Shown here piece by piece: positions 47,220 through 58,097 of a stretch of 64,000 bases of DNA; the first letter of the stretch is position 1; each line of letters opens with the position of its first letter. The notes under the pieces were generated by a model. It was given only the letters and a program-made list of their open reading frames with translations, was not told the DNA's origin and did no database searches. The stretch covers positions 35,208,001 to 35,272,000 of the forward strand of contig JAZBRS010000049.1 in NCBI GenBank assembly GCA_037176725.1, written 5' to 3'. The DNA is from Posidonia oceanica. Lineage: Eukaryota > Streptophyta > Magnoliopsida > Alismatales > Posidoniaceae. The translations under genes and the position numbers were made by a program.

Positions 47220-48760
47220 CCTTTTCTCTAGCGCGCGCGCGAGGCCCGGCCCACGCCTGCTTCTCTTCCTCCTCCCTCCTTCTTCCTCTCCCGCTTCCTT
47301 CCCCTCTGTTTTTTTTTTTTCTTCTTCTTTTTCTCTGCCAGCAACCTCCTCAGACCGACAGCGCTGTCCTTCCACCTGTTATCCTTGCGCGCCCGCATAC
47401 CCTCTGCATCAGGCCGGACCGGTGTGCGCCGCCCTCCACGGCCGTGCACCTGCAACTGCCTGCCATGCCCTCCTTTGCATTCAATTGCGACCGCACCAAC
47501 AGAATGGAGAAAACCGGTAGCACCCAACACTAAAACACATCCTTCATTGCCCAGAGCACCGAGCTTCTTCCTTGCAATCCCCCAGTCGAAGAGAACCCAG
47601 AGAACTCCCTCTTTCTTCCACTGAAATCCGCATTTCCTTCCCCTCTGTCCCACTGCAAACCAGGACCCCAAACTCCTCCCAGATCACTCCCATTTTGCCC
47701 CCTAATCTCACCTAGAATCCCAGCAATCCACCCCTCCATCTCACGCCCGAAACACCCTAAAACCACCCTGCAACCACCCAAAATCCTCAGCCAGAACCCA
47801 ACTTCCCTCCACTCCAGAATTCCCAGCACCACAGTCCACTAAACCTGCCCAAACTCCACCCCGTAACTCGCCAGAACACCACCTTCCTAACCCCCCTAAC
47901 CATTAGCCTTCACTCTCCCCACAACACCAACCAACCGCAACAAACACCTTCTCCTCTTTCTGATCCGAAATTAAGCCACCTGCAAACTCCCTCGCCAGCA
48001 CCCCTCAGACCAACCTAAGCATCCCTACACGCTCACCAAGCATCCAGGAGTCCACCGGCAGCCTCCACTTGATCCAGAGAGCAACAGCCCTCACCCCCCA
48101 CCTCCGTCGACCTGTGAAGCACCCACTGAACTCACTTCTCGCGCCGGCCTGCAAAACTCCGTTCCAAGCACCCAGGAAGCTCCGAAGCACTCCACGGACC
48201 AGTTCCCAGCACTCCCGAGTCGTCCACAGTGCCTGCAACCACCGGACGACCTCCGCCGGCAAGCACGGAAGCCACCTACGTTGGGGGGACGTTCCAACCA
48301 ACGAAACAGGTTTTTTTCTTCTCCCTGTAGTAATCTCCTCCCTCTTCTGCTTCCTAACCCCTCAGATCGGGGTTTCCTTTCCTCCTTCACCGGGTCAGCA
48401 CCGCTGCTGACCCGTCTTCTCCGGCGAGCTCCGAGCTTGCCTCGCCACTCCGGTCTGCAGAACCAGCTCCCAGCCATCTCCCGAGAACCGCACAATCAGC
48501 AGGAACCCTCCGGTGGCTTCAGAATGCCACAACGACGCTCCGATCGCCAGCTCGCTGCTCCTCTGGTCTGCAGATCTCCTCCGGGCGCTCTGGTCGTCTC
48601 CAGGCTGCGTCACGCCTCGCCGGACATCGCCCGAGCTCCGCCTGCCTCCGGAGAAGATCGCCCGCTGGTCCGCGCCGCCTCAACCCCCATTTTCCGACGT
48701 TCTTGGGCACTGGTAGCGTTTGCTACAGTGTCCATGGCCGCCGGCCAGTTACTGTAGCGT
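47220..48760 (+). other. C LTR: GC-rich block
   Basis: High-GC sequence between A/T-rich LTR parts, starting with CGCGCGCGCG and ending GTTACTGTAGCG. The longest open frames (such as 48281-48757) are Arg/Pro/Ser-rich without domain. The block is shared with B, so it was in the LTR before the two copies separated. Confidence 0.55.
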
Positions 48761-48784
48761 TATTTTTTCTTTGCCATGACATTT

Positions 48785-49640
48785 TGTTGTTAAATTGCAT
48801 TTTCGGTTTCAGTTTTTAGTTTATTGCATTCAGGTCCTGCCTCTGCTTAAAACTCATTTAATTCTGAATTAAAATCATATGAAATTGCATGGAAAAAACC
48901 CAAAAATCAATTAATTGCATGTTAGTCCTCCTGATATTAATCTGATTTAATGCTCATATTTTACCTTAGTAAATTGCATTTTCAGTCTCTACTGTTTTCC
49001 TTATTTGCAATTCAATCCTCTGATCTGTTAACTTAGGTTTTATTTGTCAATTTTTCTTACTGCATTGCATTATTTTCCCTCACAGTATCTGATTTTTGCA
49101 TATAGGTCCTTCATGATGCACAGCATACATTTAAATGCATATTTTGCTTATAAAATTGCATTTTTGACCCTGCATGATTTAAAATTTGCATATAGGTCCT
49201 CTATTGGTCATTTAAATGCATATTTTACTTATAAAATTGCATTTCTTACCCTGCATGACTTGAAAATTGCACATAGGTCCTCTACATGCTTATGGGAGTC
49301 ATTTAAATGCATGTTCTGCTTATAAAATTGCATTTTTGCCCCTGTATGTTTGAAAAATTACATATAGGCCCCTGTTTGCATTCCAGACCACTCAGACCCT
49401 TGTTTTGCTGGAAAAATTGCATTTTAAACCCTGTTGATTTCAAAATTGCATGTCGATTTACCATTCGACTTCGAAACCTGTCCTGATGCATGGCTACCCT
49501 GAAAAACTGCATTTTGAACCCTGCATTTTGTAAAATTGCATTCAAACCCCCATCTTTTTCAAAATTGCATGTAAGTCCCTTTTTTCTGAAAAAGTCATCC
49601 CTAAGTCTCTTCTTGCATTCTGCACGCATTGCATTCTTGC
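48785..49640 (+). repeat. C LTR: degenerate TTGCATATAGGTCC repeats
   Basis: About ten loose copies of a 70-90 bp module: AAATTGCATTTTT, then CCCTGCAT, then TTGCATATAGGTCC. The B LTR has the same block. No gene. Confidence 0.8.
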
Positions 49641-49954
49641 ATCCGGCATCCCTTGCACACACTTAGGCATTTTTAGCTCCCGTTTACACGGGAGGACCTG
49701 TTTTGCACACCCCTTAGGTCCTTTTTACACTTAGATCTTACCTTCTCCCCTGTTCTGGCCTCCTGTCTTGAAGTCTGGATATCTTCAGATCCGGCCGTTG
49801 GATCTTCTCAAGTAAGCTACTGGGCGACCCCGGCGGAGCGTTCTTCAGCATAGACCAATCAGATTTCAGATCAGGCATCAGATTTCCAAGGTAAGTCCTC
49901 TTGAACTTCGGCAGCATCTTTTGCATATCATTCGCAGTGCATGGCTTTTGCACA

Positions 49955-50545
49955 CTCTTTTTCGCTTTGTTTCTCGCACTGTTTTGCATGCCCAGCTTTG
50001 TTTCTCGCATCGTTTTGCGTGCTGACTTTATTTCTCGCACCGTTTTGCGTGCCGCTTTGTTTTCCTGTACCGTTTTACGTGCCGCTTTGTTTTCTCGCAA
50101 CGTTTTGCGTGCCCAGCTTGTTTCTCGCACCGTTTTGCGTGCCGCTTTGTTTTCTCGCACCGTTTTGCGTGCCGCTTTGTTTCTTGCACCGTTTTGCGTG
50201 CCGTTTTGTTTCTCGCACCGTTTTGCGTACCCGGCTTTGTTTCTTGCACCGATTTGCGTGTCGCTTTGTTTCTTGCACCGTTTTGCGTGCCGCTTTGTTT
50301 TCTTGCACCGTTTTGCGTACCGCTTTGTTTTCTTGCACCGATTTGCGTGTCGCTTTGTTTTCTTGCACCGTTTTACGTGCCGTTTTGTTTTCTTGCACCG
50401 TTTTACGTGCCCGGCTTTGTTTCTCACATCATTTTGCGTGCCGCTTTGTTTCTTGCACCGTTTTACGTTCTCGCTTCGTTTCTCGCACCGTTTTGCGTGT
50501 CGGCTTCGTGTCTTGCACCGTTTTGCGTATTTTGCGTTGTTTTCT
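49955..50545 (+). repeat. C LTR: CpG-rich tandem array, about 29-bp unit
   Basis: About 20 copies of CTTTGTTTCTCGCACCGTTT followed by TGCGTGCCG, with small length changes. Long stop-free frames through it (up to 250 codons, Cys/Phe/Leu-rich) are repeat artefacts. Confidence 0.92.
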
Positions 50546-51238
50546 CTCGCATGTCGCTTGCATTGCCTGTTTTCACCGCTGTTTTGTTTTATCGCCTGCA
50601 TTTGCATATAGGGCAGTGATGCTTACTGCCTGGAGTTCTCACGAGCCAGGTTCCGCCCGGTTCGGAACACAGACAGCGTTGCTGAGCACTTAGATTGCAC
50701 GTTTACTTTCTTGCATTGCATTCGTCACTTAGAGCACACCTTTGAGCATTTAGATAGGCATTCATTGGCACTTAGGCATTCAAAGTCTGCATTTCCCTGC
50801 GTATGCGAGCGTAAGCCTAGAAAGACCGATTCTCGGGCGTGTCGGGGGTGCCTAACACCTTCCCCGCACGTAACAGGAGTCCTTGCCCTCTCTCTTGGCC
50901 CGCAATGACCATATCGCCCTTATCCTAGGCATGAGTCACATCATTTGCATTCATTTGCATCTCACTTTTTCTGCATTGCCTTGCATTGCATCTTTTGCTT
51001 GGTTTTGCGTGATTATTTACGCATTTCCCCGGTTTTCCTTGTCTCCCGATCTAATAGACTTGGTGGCGACTCCGATTTTGTCTTATCTTCTTCTTTTCTT
51101 CCCCTTTTCCCTCCTTTAAATGTTTTCGAGTTAAGTCTTCCTTCTCGGACATAGCCGCTAATAGTGAGCCTGATTCTGATCGGTGCACGCGAGCTTTAGC
51201 AGTGTGCATGGACGATCCGAACACCGGGATTACTACAG

Positions 51239-51256
51239 TGGCGACTCCGCTGGGGA
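51239..51256 (+). other. C: primer-binding site
   Basis: TGGCGACTCCGCTGGGGA lies one base after the LTR end and begins with the TGG expected opposite a tRNA CCA end. A shorter copy of its start, TGGCGACTCC, lies inside the LTR at 51064-51073. The tRNA species was not assigned. Confidence 0.7.
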
Positions 51257-52566
51257 ACTAGACTCCGGCTTTCGTTTTGGCTTTTTGCTCGCCGCTTTTG
51301 CAATTCTGCTTGCCTTTTTTTTGCCTCTTTGCCTGTTTTGGTCGCTCTTCTGTGCAAACTCCTAGCAAGTCGCCTCGTGGTTACTTTGCTTAGGTTTTGC
51401 ACCCCCTTGGCTGCTTTTGCCTTGGTTTTTGATCTGTCTTGCTCTGCTTTGTCTAATTTGCTTGTTTACTTGCCTACTTCCTTGCTTCTGCTCTTATTTG
51501 CTTTACAGCTTACCTGTCTTTACCTACTTTATCTTGCTTACTTGTTATTGCTTTATTTCCTGCACAATGCATGTCTACATACTTGTTTGGCAACACTACA
51601 TGCTTTTTGAATGATGAATGCTTTCTTTTACACATTTGCTATGTCACCACGCACGCACATGCTCTGTATATATGCCTTTTGACATGATGAATGCTTTCCC
51701 TTCACTATCGTGCTCACAAACACTCGCACATGCCATGCACTTGCCTTTTGCTCTGTTGTATGTTGTTGCCTGCCATATTTGGTTAATTTTCTTCCCTTTT
51801 GCACATGCCATGCCTAGGATAGTAGAGACTGATTGCTTTTCCTGTGGTTAATTAAAAATAGCAAGTAAAAATAAGATATAGAGTTAACTAGAGCCATCAA
51901 CACACTTGCACCCTCCTGGAGTTAATAAAATACGCAAGATAAAAGACTTTAATCATTTGCATAAAGCATCATATAGGGCATACATCTTCTCATCTGAGTC
52001 CACCTATCAGTCTGCGAAGGATGGTTCCGGCCTCTCACTCCGATGCTTTGGCATGGTGTGAGACGGTCGATCTGTCCCCCCTTGTCAGGGGTCGTGTCGG
52101 TGCTAGTGGAGGGTACTTCCTACGCTTAGGCGAGATTGAGGCCACCAACGCGCCACCCTGTTATTACCTGAGCTTTGGGCCGGGAGTTAGACAGGGGACC
52201 TACTTTTCTGACCTGAGTCGGTGACCCGTACACTTGTGAGTATCCGGAGTAGACTACCTACTAGGAAACACTAGATTGGTGAGAGAGAGCATGCTAGAGA
52301 GCATACATGTCATTCATGCCATGACTTAGTGCATTCGCATCTCATTTTCTGTTCCTAATCTCGGTTTTCTGTTGTGTCCTTAACAGAGTTCAGTAAGCGA
52401 TTTCCTTAGCTGGAGCTCGGGTTCCACCCCTTACTGACACCTCTACTGAGACACCTGTGCTCGACCATCTCTTTCTGAGCTACTCGCCTTTGCGAGCATA
52501 GCTATTCGAAAGGTCCGTCCGTTTTTCGCTCGTCGCAGCCCTGTTTTGACTCGCTCTCGGTCAGCA
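51257..52566 (+). other. C: leader before gag
   Basis: About 1.3 kb of T/C-rich sequence. A short frame at 52021-52224 is GC-rich but shows no domain. I looked for the extra ORF that some Ogre elements carry before gag and saw none. Confidence 0.55.
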
Positions 52567-55076
52567 ATGGCCCAGCGCACCGTCGAACCCCCGCTTACTC
52601 TTGCCTCGGAGGTGGTTTCCGCTCCGGCCCCTCCGACTCCCGTTTCTAACCCCTCTGTGCCCCCTGTGACGCTAGGATTCCCCTCTCTTTCGTCTGGGGC
52701 ACCCCAATTTGCTGTGGGACAGTGGTAGACGCTCGCTCCTCCTGATCCGGTCGCCGAGTCCATCTTGATGACCACTTCTCGTATTCCGGAGGCGCCTCTG
52801 ACCCCACCTTCTCAGGGATTTGTCGCTTTTGACACTCCTTCTGCTGCTGCGGCGACTCTCGCCCTAGGACTCTAATCTCCCGGACAGTCCGGATCTCTTG
52901 GCTCTGGCCCCTCGCCGGCACTGCATTCAGTGTTCCCACCAATGGGACACCTGAAGAGCAGTACCAGCATCTAATGGACACTATCCAGCGGCTGCAGGGT
53001 ATGGCTCTATCAGTCCGCCCTTCTTCCCTTCCTGTTGGTCCTGAGGTTCCTGTGCGGCCTGCTCTCGCACATCATGCATTGCACTCTACACTTCCGCCTA
53101 GACCGTCGTCTCAACTGCTCACAGTTCCGGCGATGGGGGCACGTATCCCGCCTCTTGCATCTGCACCGCACCACACACAGCATACACCTCTGCCACCTGG
53201 TGGCCAGTCATTCGGACTGGTGGGAGCACAGTATCTCACAGGCCCGCCCCCCGGCACCGCACCGGTGCGGCCGCTGTTGCTCCAGCATTTTGCACCCACC
53301 ACACAGCATACCATCTATCCTCCCCCTTTGCATCAGGTTCAGAATTCCACATGCATCCCCCCTTGCACTCCACCATAGCATGGGTATGCTGGCCATCACC
53401 TTGCGTCACCAGGCGATGTGATGGTAGATCCGGAGGAGCACCTCGGTGCGACCCAATCGACATACGTGGTCCCTGCCCCCGCTGCCCCATCACCTGTGGC
53501 AGCCATTCCAGACCCCATCAACAACAGGATGGATGTTCTGGAGAAAGCACTGCGTCTAGTGCAGGGCACGGACCACCAGACCTACCAGTTCTGAGACCTC
53601 TGCTGTTTCCCAGAGGCGGTACTCCCCCCAAAGTTCAAAATCCCGGACTTTGAGAAGTATGATGGTAGGGGCTGCCCTATAGCCCATCTGAAGGCGTACT
53701 GCGGTGATCTCGCCCAACTTCAGGCTGACGAGAGGTTGCTGATCCGCCTGTTCCAAAAGAGTTTGTCCGGTCCAGCCCTCAAGTGGTTTACCTCACTTGA
53801 CATGGCTACAATCAGGACATGGAACAACCTAAGCCAGGCGTTCTTGGAACAGTATTCCTTCAACCTCGATCTGGTCCTAAAGCGCGCAGACCTGATCGCA
53901 ACCAAGCAGAATCCGGGCGAGCCGTTCAGGGAGTACGTCGGCTGCTGGCGTGCCCTTGCCTCTCAAGTTCGAGATAGGCCCTCTGACGAGGAGTCTATCG
54001 AGATCATTATAAAAGGGGCACAGCCGTCCACCGGAGCTTTGCTTAGCATCCAACCTGTCACAACCTTCACTACATTGATCCGAGCTGGCACTCGCGTAGA
54101 GAGTTCGTTGCGGAGTGGCAACTTCCCCGCACTCTCTGTGCTTGCCAGGCAGGCCCCCGCCAGCAGTAACAATAGCAGCAGCAGCGCCATCAACAACAAC
54201 AACGGCATCAACAACAATCGTCCCAAAAGAAAGGATCCGCCGAAGCCCATTGTTGCGTACGTCGATTCCCCTGCTGCGCCTGTTCGTCTGGCGTCCCGGT
54301 CTGCCCCTCCTCAGATCTATTATGCACCTGCACCTAGGACACACCCCACACCACAAATCACTACCACCGCTCGACCGGTCTATCCTGCCACACCGGTTCA
54401 GCAAGGACAATTTCAAAGGCCGAGACGGCCACCCGTTGAGAAGCGGAAGTTCGCCCCACTGGTGGAACCGCTCACCGCCGTCCTCCCGAAGGTTGCGTCA
54501 CTCCTGAAGTTTCCGGAGGTTCGCCCGCCACCAAACCCACTACCGCATTGGTTTAAGGCGAAACTTTTCTGCAATTTTCATCGAAGCGTCGGGCATTCGA
54601 TTGATAATTGCTTCACTCTTCGGAACGCTATCCAGGATCTGATCGAATCGGGAACGATTGTGATCGACACGCACGAGGCGTCCACTTCTACACCATCTCA
54701 TGCATCTGCATCAGCATCTACCCCAACTAATATTGTTCGCCAGCCCCTGCCCGAGCACTCCTATTCAGGAGGCGCAGGGACCTCAGGAATCCACTCCTTG
54801 TTTCCTTCTGGATCTCCCACATCTGTGGTAGATCCTTCCGAGCTTATACATGATGTTTCTACTCCCTTTCCGGTCTCTCTTTATCTTGCAGTTGTCGCCG
54901 GCTCCGAGTCGGGCGTTCATATGATCCGACCGTGCACCAAGCCGGAGCGTTCTTCCGCACCAGCCACCATGCTTTCTCGGGCTCAGGCCCCAGTACACCT
55001 GCTAAGTAACCCGCAGCCGGTATCCCCAATACATCTCCTAGCCAGACCTCAGCCAGGTCTCCTGTGCACCTGTTAG
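52567..55076 (+). pseudogene. C: gag
   Basis: The start is ATG 52567 (MAQRTVEPPLTLASEV). Stops at 52726 and about 52873 follow. A one-base deletion at about 52928, seen against B, shifts the frame, and further stops lie at 53376 and 53593. The gag core reads FKIPDFEKYDGRGCPIAHLK, LFQKSLSGPALKWFTSLD, TWNNLSQAFLEQYSFNLDLV and YVGCWRALASQVRDR. An Asn/Ser-rich linker leads to the CHHC zinc knuckle CNFHRSVGHSIDNC at 54570-54611. Two frameshifts between about 55050 and 55190 separate it from the protease frame. Confidence 0.88.
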
Positions 55077-55974
55077 CAAGACCTCAGTCCCCACCCCGTT
55101 TGCCTTCCCAGCAATCCTCTTATCCATGCCCTCCTCAACAATAGGCACCTCTGTAGCCCCTCTCGTGCTCGCTGCACGTGCTCCCATGGTTATTAACCTA
55201 ACCCAGGATACCCATCGTGTACCTTACAGCTACGCCACAGAAATGTGTGCGGAAGTAACGCGATCGGGGAGGGTGTACAAACCCCCAGCACTAATGGCTA
55301 GACCTAGTCATCCAGAACCTGCAACACCTCTTCCCTTAGGCCAGCCTACAACCCTACCACCCCCAGGCCAACCCCTTGAATCCACCATAGCTGAACCTGT
55401 CCCCAAAGCCACACTCCCTGCCGCCAAGAAGGGCCAGCCCAAGGCCGACATTACTTCCCAACTCAAAAAGGTTAAAGCCGACATATCCATTTGGGACCTA
55501 ATACACACTTCTGCCAAACACCGTGAGGCTTTCCTTCGCGTGTTCCAAGCCGCCCGTGTGTCCCAAACCATAGAACCTGCCGCCTTGGAAAGCATGGTTG
55601 GAATGATCGCAGAACCCCAGGTCATCACTTTCACGAGTTATGAGTTGCCTCCGGCGGGGATTAATCATAACCAACCCTTGTTCATCACGGTACAATTCAA
55701 GAACTTTCGCATTCCCCTTGCGCTGGTCGATAATGGGTCAGGCCTTAACGTCTGTCCCTTGCGAACAGCAACTAAGCTCGGATTCAAAGCTGAGGACATT
55801 ACTCCGGCTGTAAAGGGGATGACAACTTTTGATAATACCCACCATGACGCTCTAGGGATGCTGATTATTCCTCTTATCATTGGTCCGGTCACATTCGATG
55901 TGGAATTCTACGTCGTCGACTTGGAGCCTAACTTCAACTTTCTGCTTGGGCGCCCTTGGCTCCACAAGCATTAG
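55077..55974 (+). pseudogene. C: protease
   Basis: The product has the pre-protease motif TSQLKKVKADISIWDLIH and KHREAFLRVFQ, then IPLALVDNGSGLNVCPL with the catalytic Asp, and FDVEFYVVDLEPNFNFLLGR followed by PWLH. The active-site triad is D-N-G rather than D-T/S-G. A TAG at 55972, at a Gln codon in B, separates it from the next segment, which continues in the same frame. Confidence 0.85.
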
Positions 55975-58097
55975 GTTATCCCCTCGACCCTCCATCGCAT
56001 GATCAAGTTCCGCCGAGGTGACGATGTCATCGTTGTCATGGCAGAGAATTTTGAGAAGGAGCGGATCGAGGCGATTTCCTCTGTCTCTTCGCGGACTGTC
56101 CCTTTTGACCCTGAACTCTCGAACGCTTTATACAGCGTTAATCGGTGCGAGTCGGTTAACTTTTTACCAGATCTTGAACGTGTCAACTCCTTGGCCGTTC
56201 ACAACAACCCTTTTCAGATGGTCGAGAACGTCTGTTACAGGTGGGGCTACGGCCAGGGAATCGCTGAACCGATCGTGGCGGAAGAACGAAGAGACAATGA
56301 GGGTCTTGGATACGACCCACACGCTGATGAAGGCAAGCGCCCGCAAGCGAAGAATCGAAGAATGATCATACCCCGGAACCTCGCTAACTTCACAAGTGCG
56401 GGTATCCTGGGTTCAAGCGCCGTTCAAGCCATAGTGCAGTCGGAGCCATGCCAAAGCTCTCCATCACCGGAAGAGGATTGGGTCTGCGTTGAGGACTACT
56501 ACTCGGATGAGGAACAGTCTAGTACGGCTGGGGCAGCTCGGACCTGCAGCGAAAGCCAGCCCAACTCAACAGCACCTCGGTCGGTTTGTCTGGCCCTTCC
56601 TTCCACAGATCATAAAGCAGCAGATTTGGCAGAACCTTTGGCAGATCTGACAGTCTCTGATTTTCCTGCAGTCTTGTCAGCATCACCAGTACCAACTCAG
56701 GCGCAGTTAGTCAGTCCGCTCGTAACCGCTGTCGCATCGGTACAACCGTCACCCTCTCAGGAGGGTCAATCACTGAGTTCAGTCAGCAGCGTAACTCAGC
56801 CCTTTTCAGTAACCGCATCTCAGGCAATGCCGCCGGCTCAGTCAGTCACGCATTCTCCTACCGTAGAACAGCAACTCTCATGGCAGGACCCTATGGCATC
56901 AGGGGCCGCGCTCTCACCATCATCACCAGTCGCAGAGGACCAGCTGAGCATCATAGTCCCCTGGCCCTTGAGCCTTCAGAAGAGCACCTCTACCTACCCT
57001 CTGACTGCGACAGTGACCCTGGCAGCATACCCATCTGTGGCCCCGCTGACCAGCCTATCTGGATCTCCCATGCCGAGGCTATCACTATCAGGCGCGCCCG
57101 TGAGCCAGACCAAGCAAATACCAAGGACAGCGACCCATCTTGCAGCCGAGCCAGTGCCACAGGCCCCCGGCGCCTACTACGTCGAAGCCCAGGTCGATTC
57201 ATGGATGTCTGATTTGGAGCTACTTTACCAAGAATAGCTCGAGTCCATAGCAGAAGACCTGGCACAGCACCAAGCCGCAGAAAGGAAAGGAAAAGCCGTG
57301 GTTACGGATCCCCCTCTGCGAGAGGACCACGCCTCCATCATGGTCCTGGAAGAAAATTCAGTAATGCCGGACTCCCCCAGACCAGACGAGCTCATTACCC
57401 TTCAACCAGAAGGTGGGTCTAGGTGGCTCGTGCAGCACATGCCTCACTTGGGCAAGGTAGCAAGTGGCAGTATCCAAGTCAGTCGCCAGTCCGACATGCC
57501 CTCCACTAGCATATTAGCAGACTCAGAAGAGGAAGCACCAGCAGATCACACAACAGCAGTAACAGAGCAGAAAGCAGAGTCAGTAACAGAGTTGTCAGTA
57601 ATCTCAGTAGCAGGGCCATCAGTAGTACCAGTCGCAGAATCGGCAAGGCCTTCAGTAGTATCAGTAGAGCATGCAGCAGTGTCATCGGCAGCAGAACAGA
57701 CAGGGGAAGTCACCAGGACAGAGGTCGCGCATCAAGGATACAGAAACACTCGAGTAAGCGTGACCATCCTAAGACGTCACCAGGGCCAAGAAGCAGAACA
57801 TCTACACTCCTTTGATATAACAAACCCCACATTCGAAAAGGAGATCCTCTCGGAACTTGTTGCATATGGAGAGGAAGACAATACAGGCGAGGATGAGAAT
57901 GATGACCCATCGCCTGAGTTCCGGCCCTATGACGACGACCCAGAAGGTCCCAACCTGCATGTTGAGGAAGAAACAGAGGTTGTTAATCTTGGCACAGCCG
58001 AAGAAACCAAAGAAGTTTGCATCAGTGCCCTACTGTTGCCCCGGGCCAAAATAGAGTTCATTGCGTTCCTGAAAGAGTATGCAGATGTCTTCGCCTA
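55975..58097 (+). pseudogene. C: shortened G-patch and acidic linker
   Basis: It begins like B (MIKFRRGDDVIVVMAENFEK). The G-patch reads CYRWGYGQGIAEP and NEGLGYDP; against B, nine residues are missing between WGY and GQG, a 27-base in-frame loss. Then EDWVCVEDYYSDEEQ, Ser/Thr/Gln-rich sequence, SWMSDLELLYQE with TAG 57235 (Gln in B), and an acidic part with YDDDPEGPNLHVEEETEVV. The segment ends at TAG 58096, where B has Trp. Confidence 0.8.

Larger units (their letters stand above)
45564..51237 (+). repeat. C: 5' LTR (5674 bp)
   Basis: It starts TGTTGACACCGC inside B gag and ends GGGATTACTACA, one base before the primer site. Both edges agree with the B LTR. Its order is CT-rich start, A-rich stretch (46260-47040), GC-rich block, GCAT-rich degenerate repeats, CpG-rich tandem array and U5-like end. 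I could not fix the promoter; several CTTATAAAATTGC words lie in the degenerate repeats at 49155-49330. LTRs of this size are typical of Ogre elements. Confidence 0.92.

Noticed and set aside
47085..47375. Lys/Glu-rich ORF on the minus strand
   Set aside because: Simple-sequence CT/GA-rich DNA; the same pattern appears at 29734-29970 without conservation of the frame.
48281..48757. 158-codon ORF in the C LTR as a gene
   Set aside because: Arg/Pro/Ser-rich composition of GC-rich DNA, no domain, and no clear equivalent frame in the B copy.
49901..50693. Long open frames (236 and 250 codons, Cys/Phe/Leu-rich) through the C LTR array, and Lys/Arg-rich frames on the other strand
   Set aside because: They exist because the 29-bp repeat lacks stops in several frames; no domain, and the B copy behaves the same way at 26016-26767.
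51257..52566. Ogre-type extra ORF upstream of gag
   Set aside because: Only short frames are seen, none with a recognisable start or domain.
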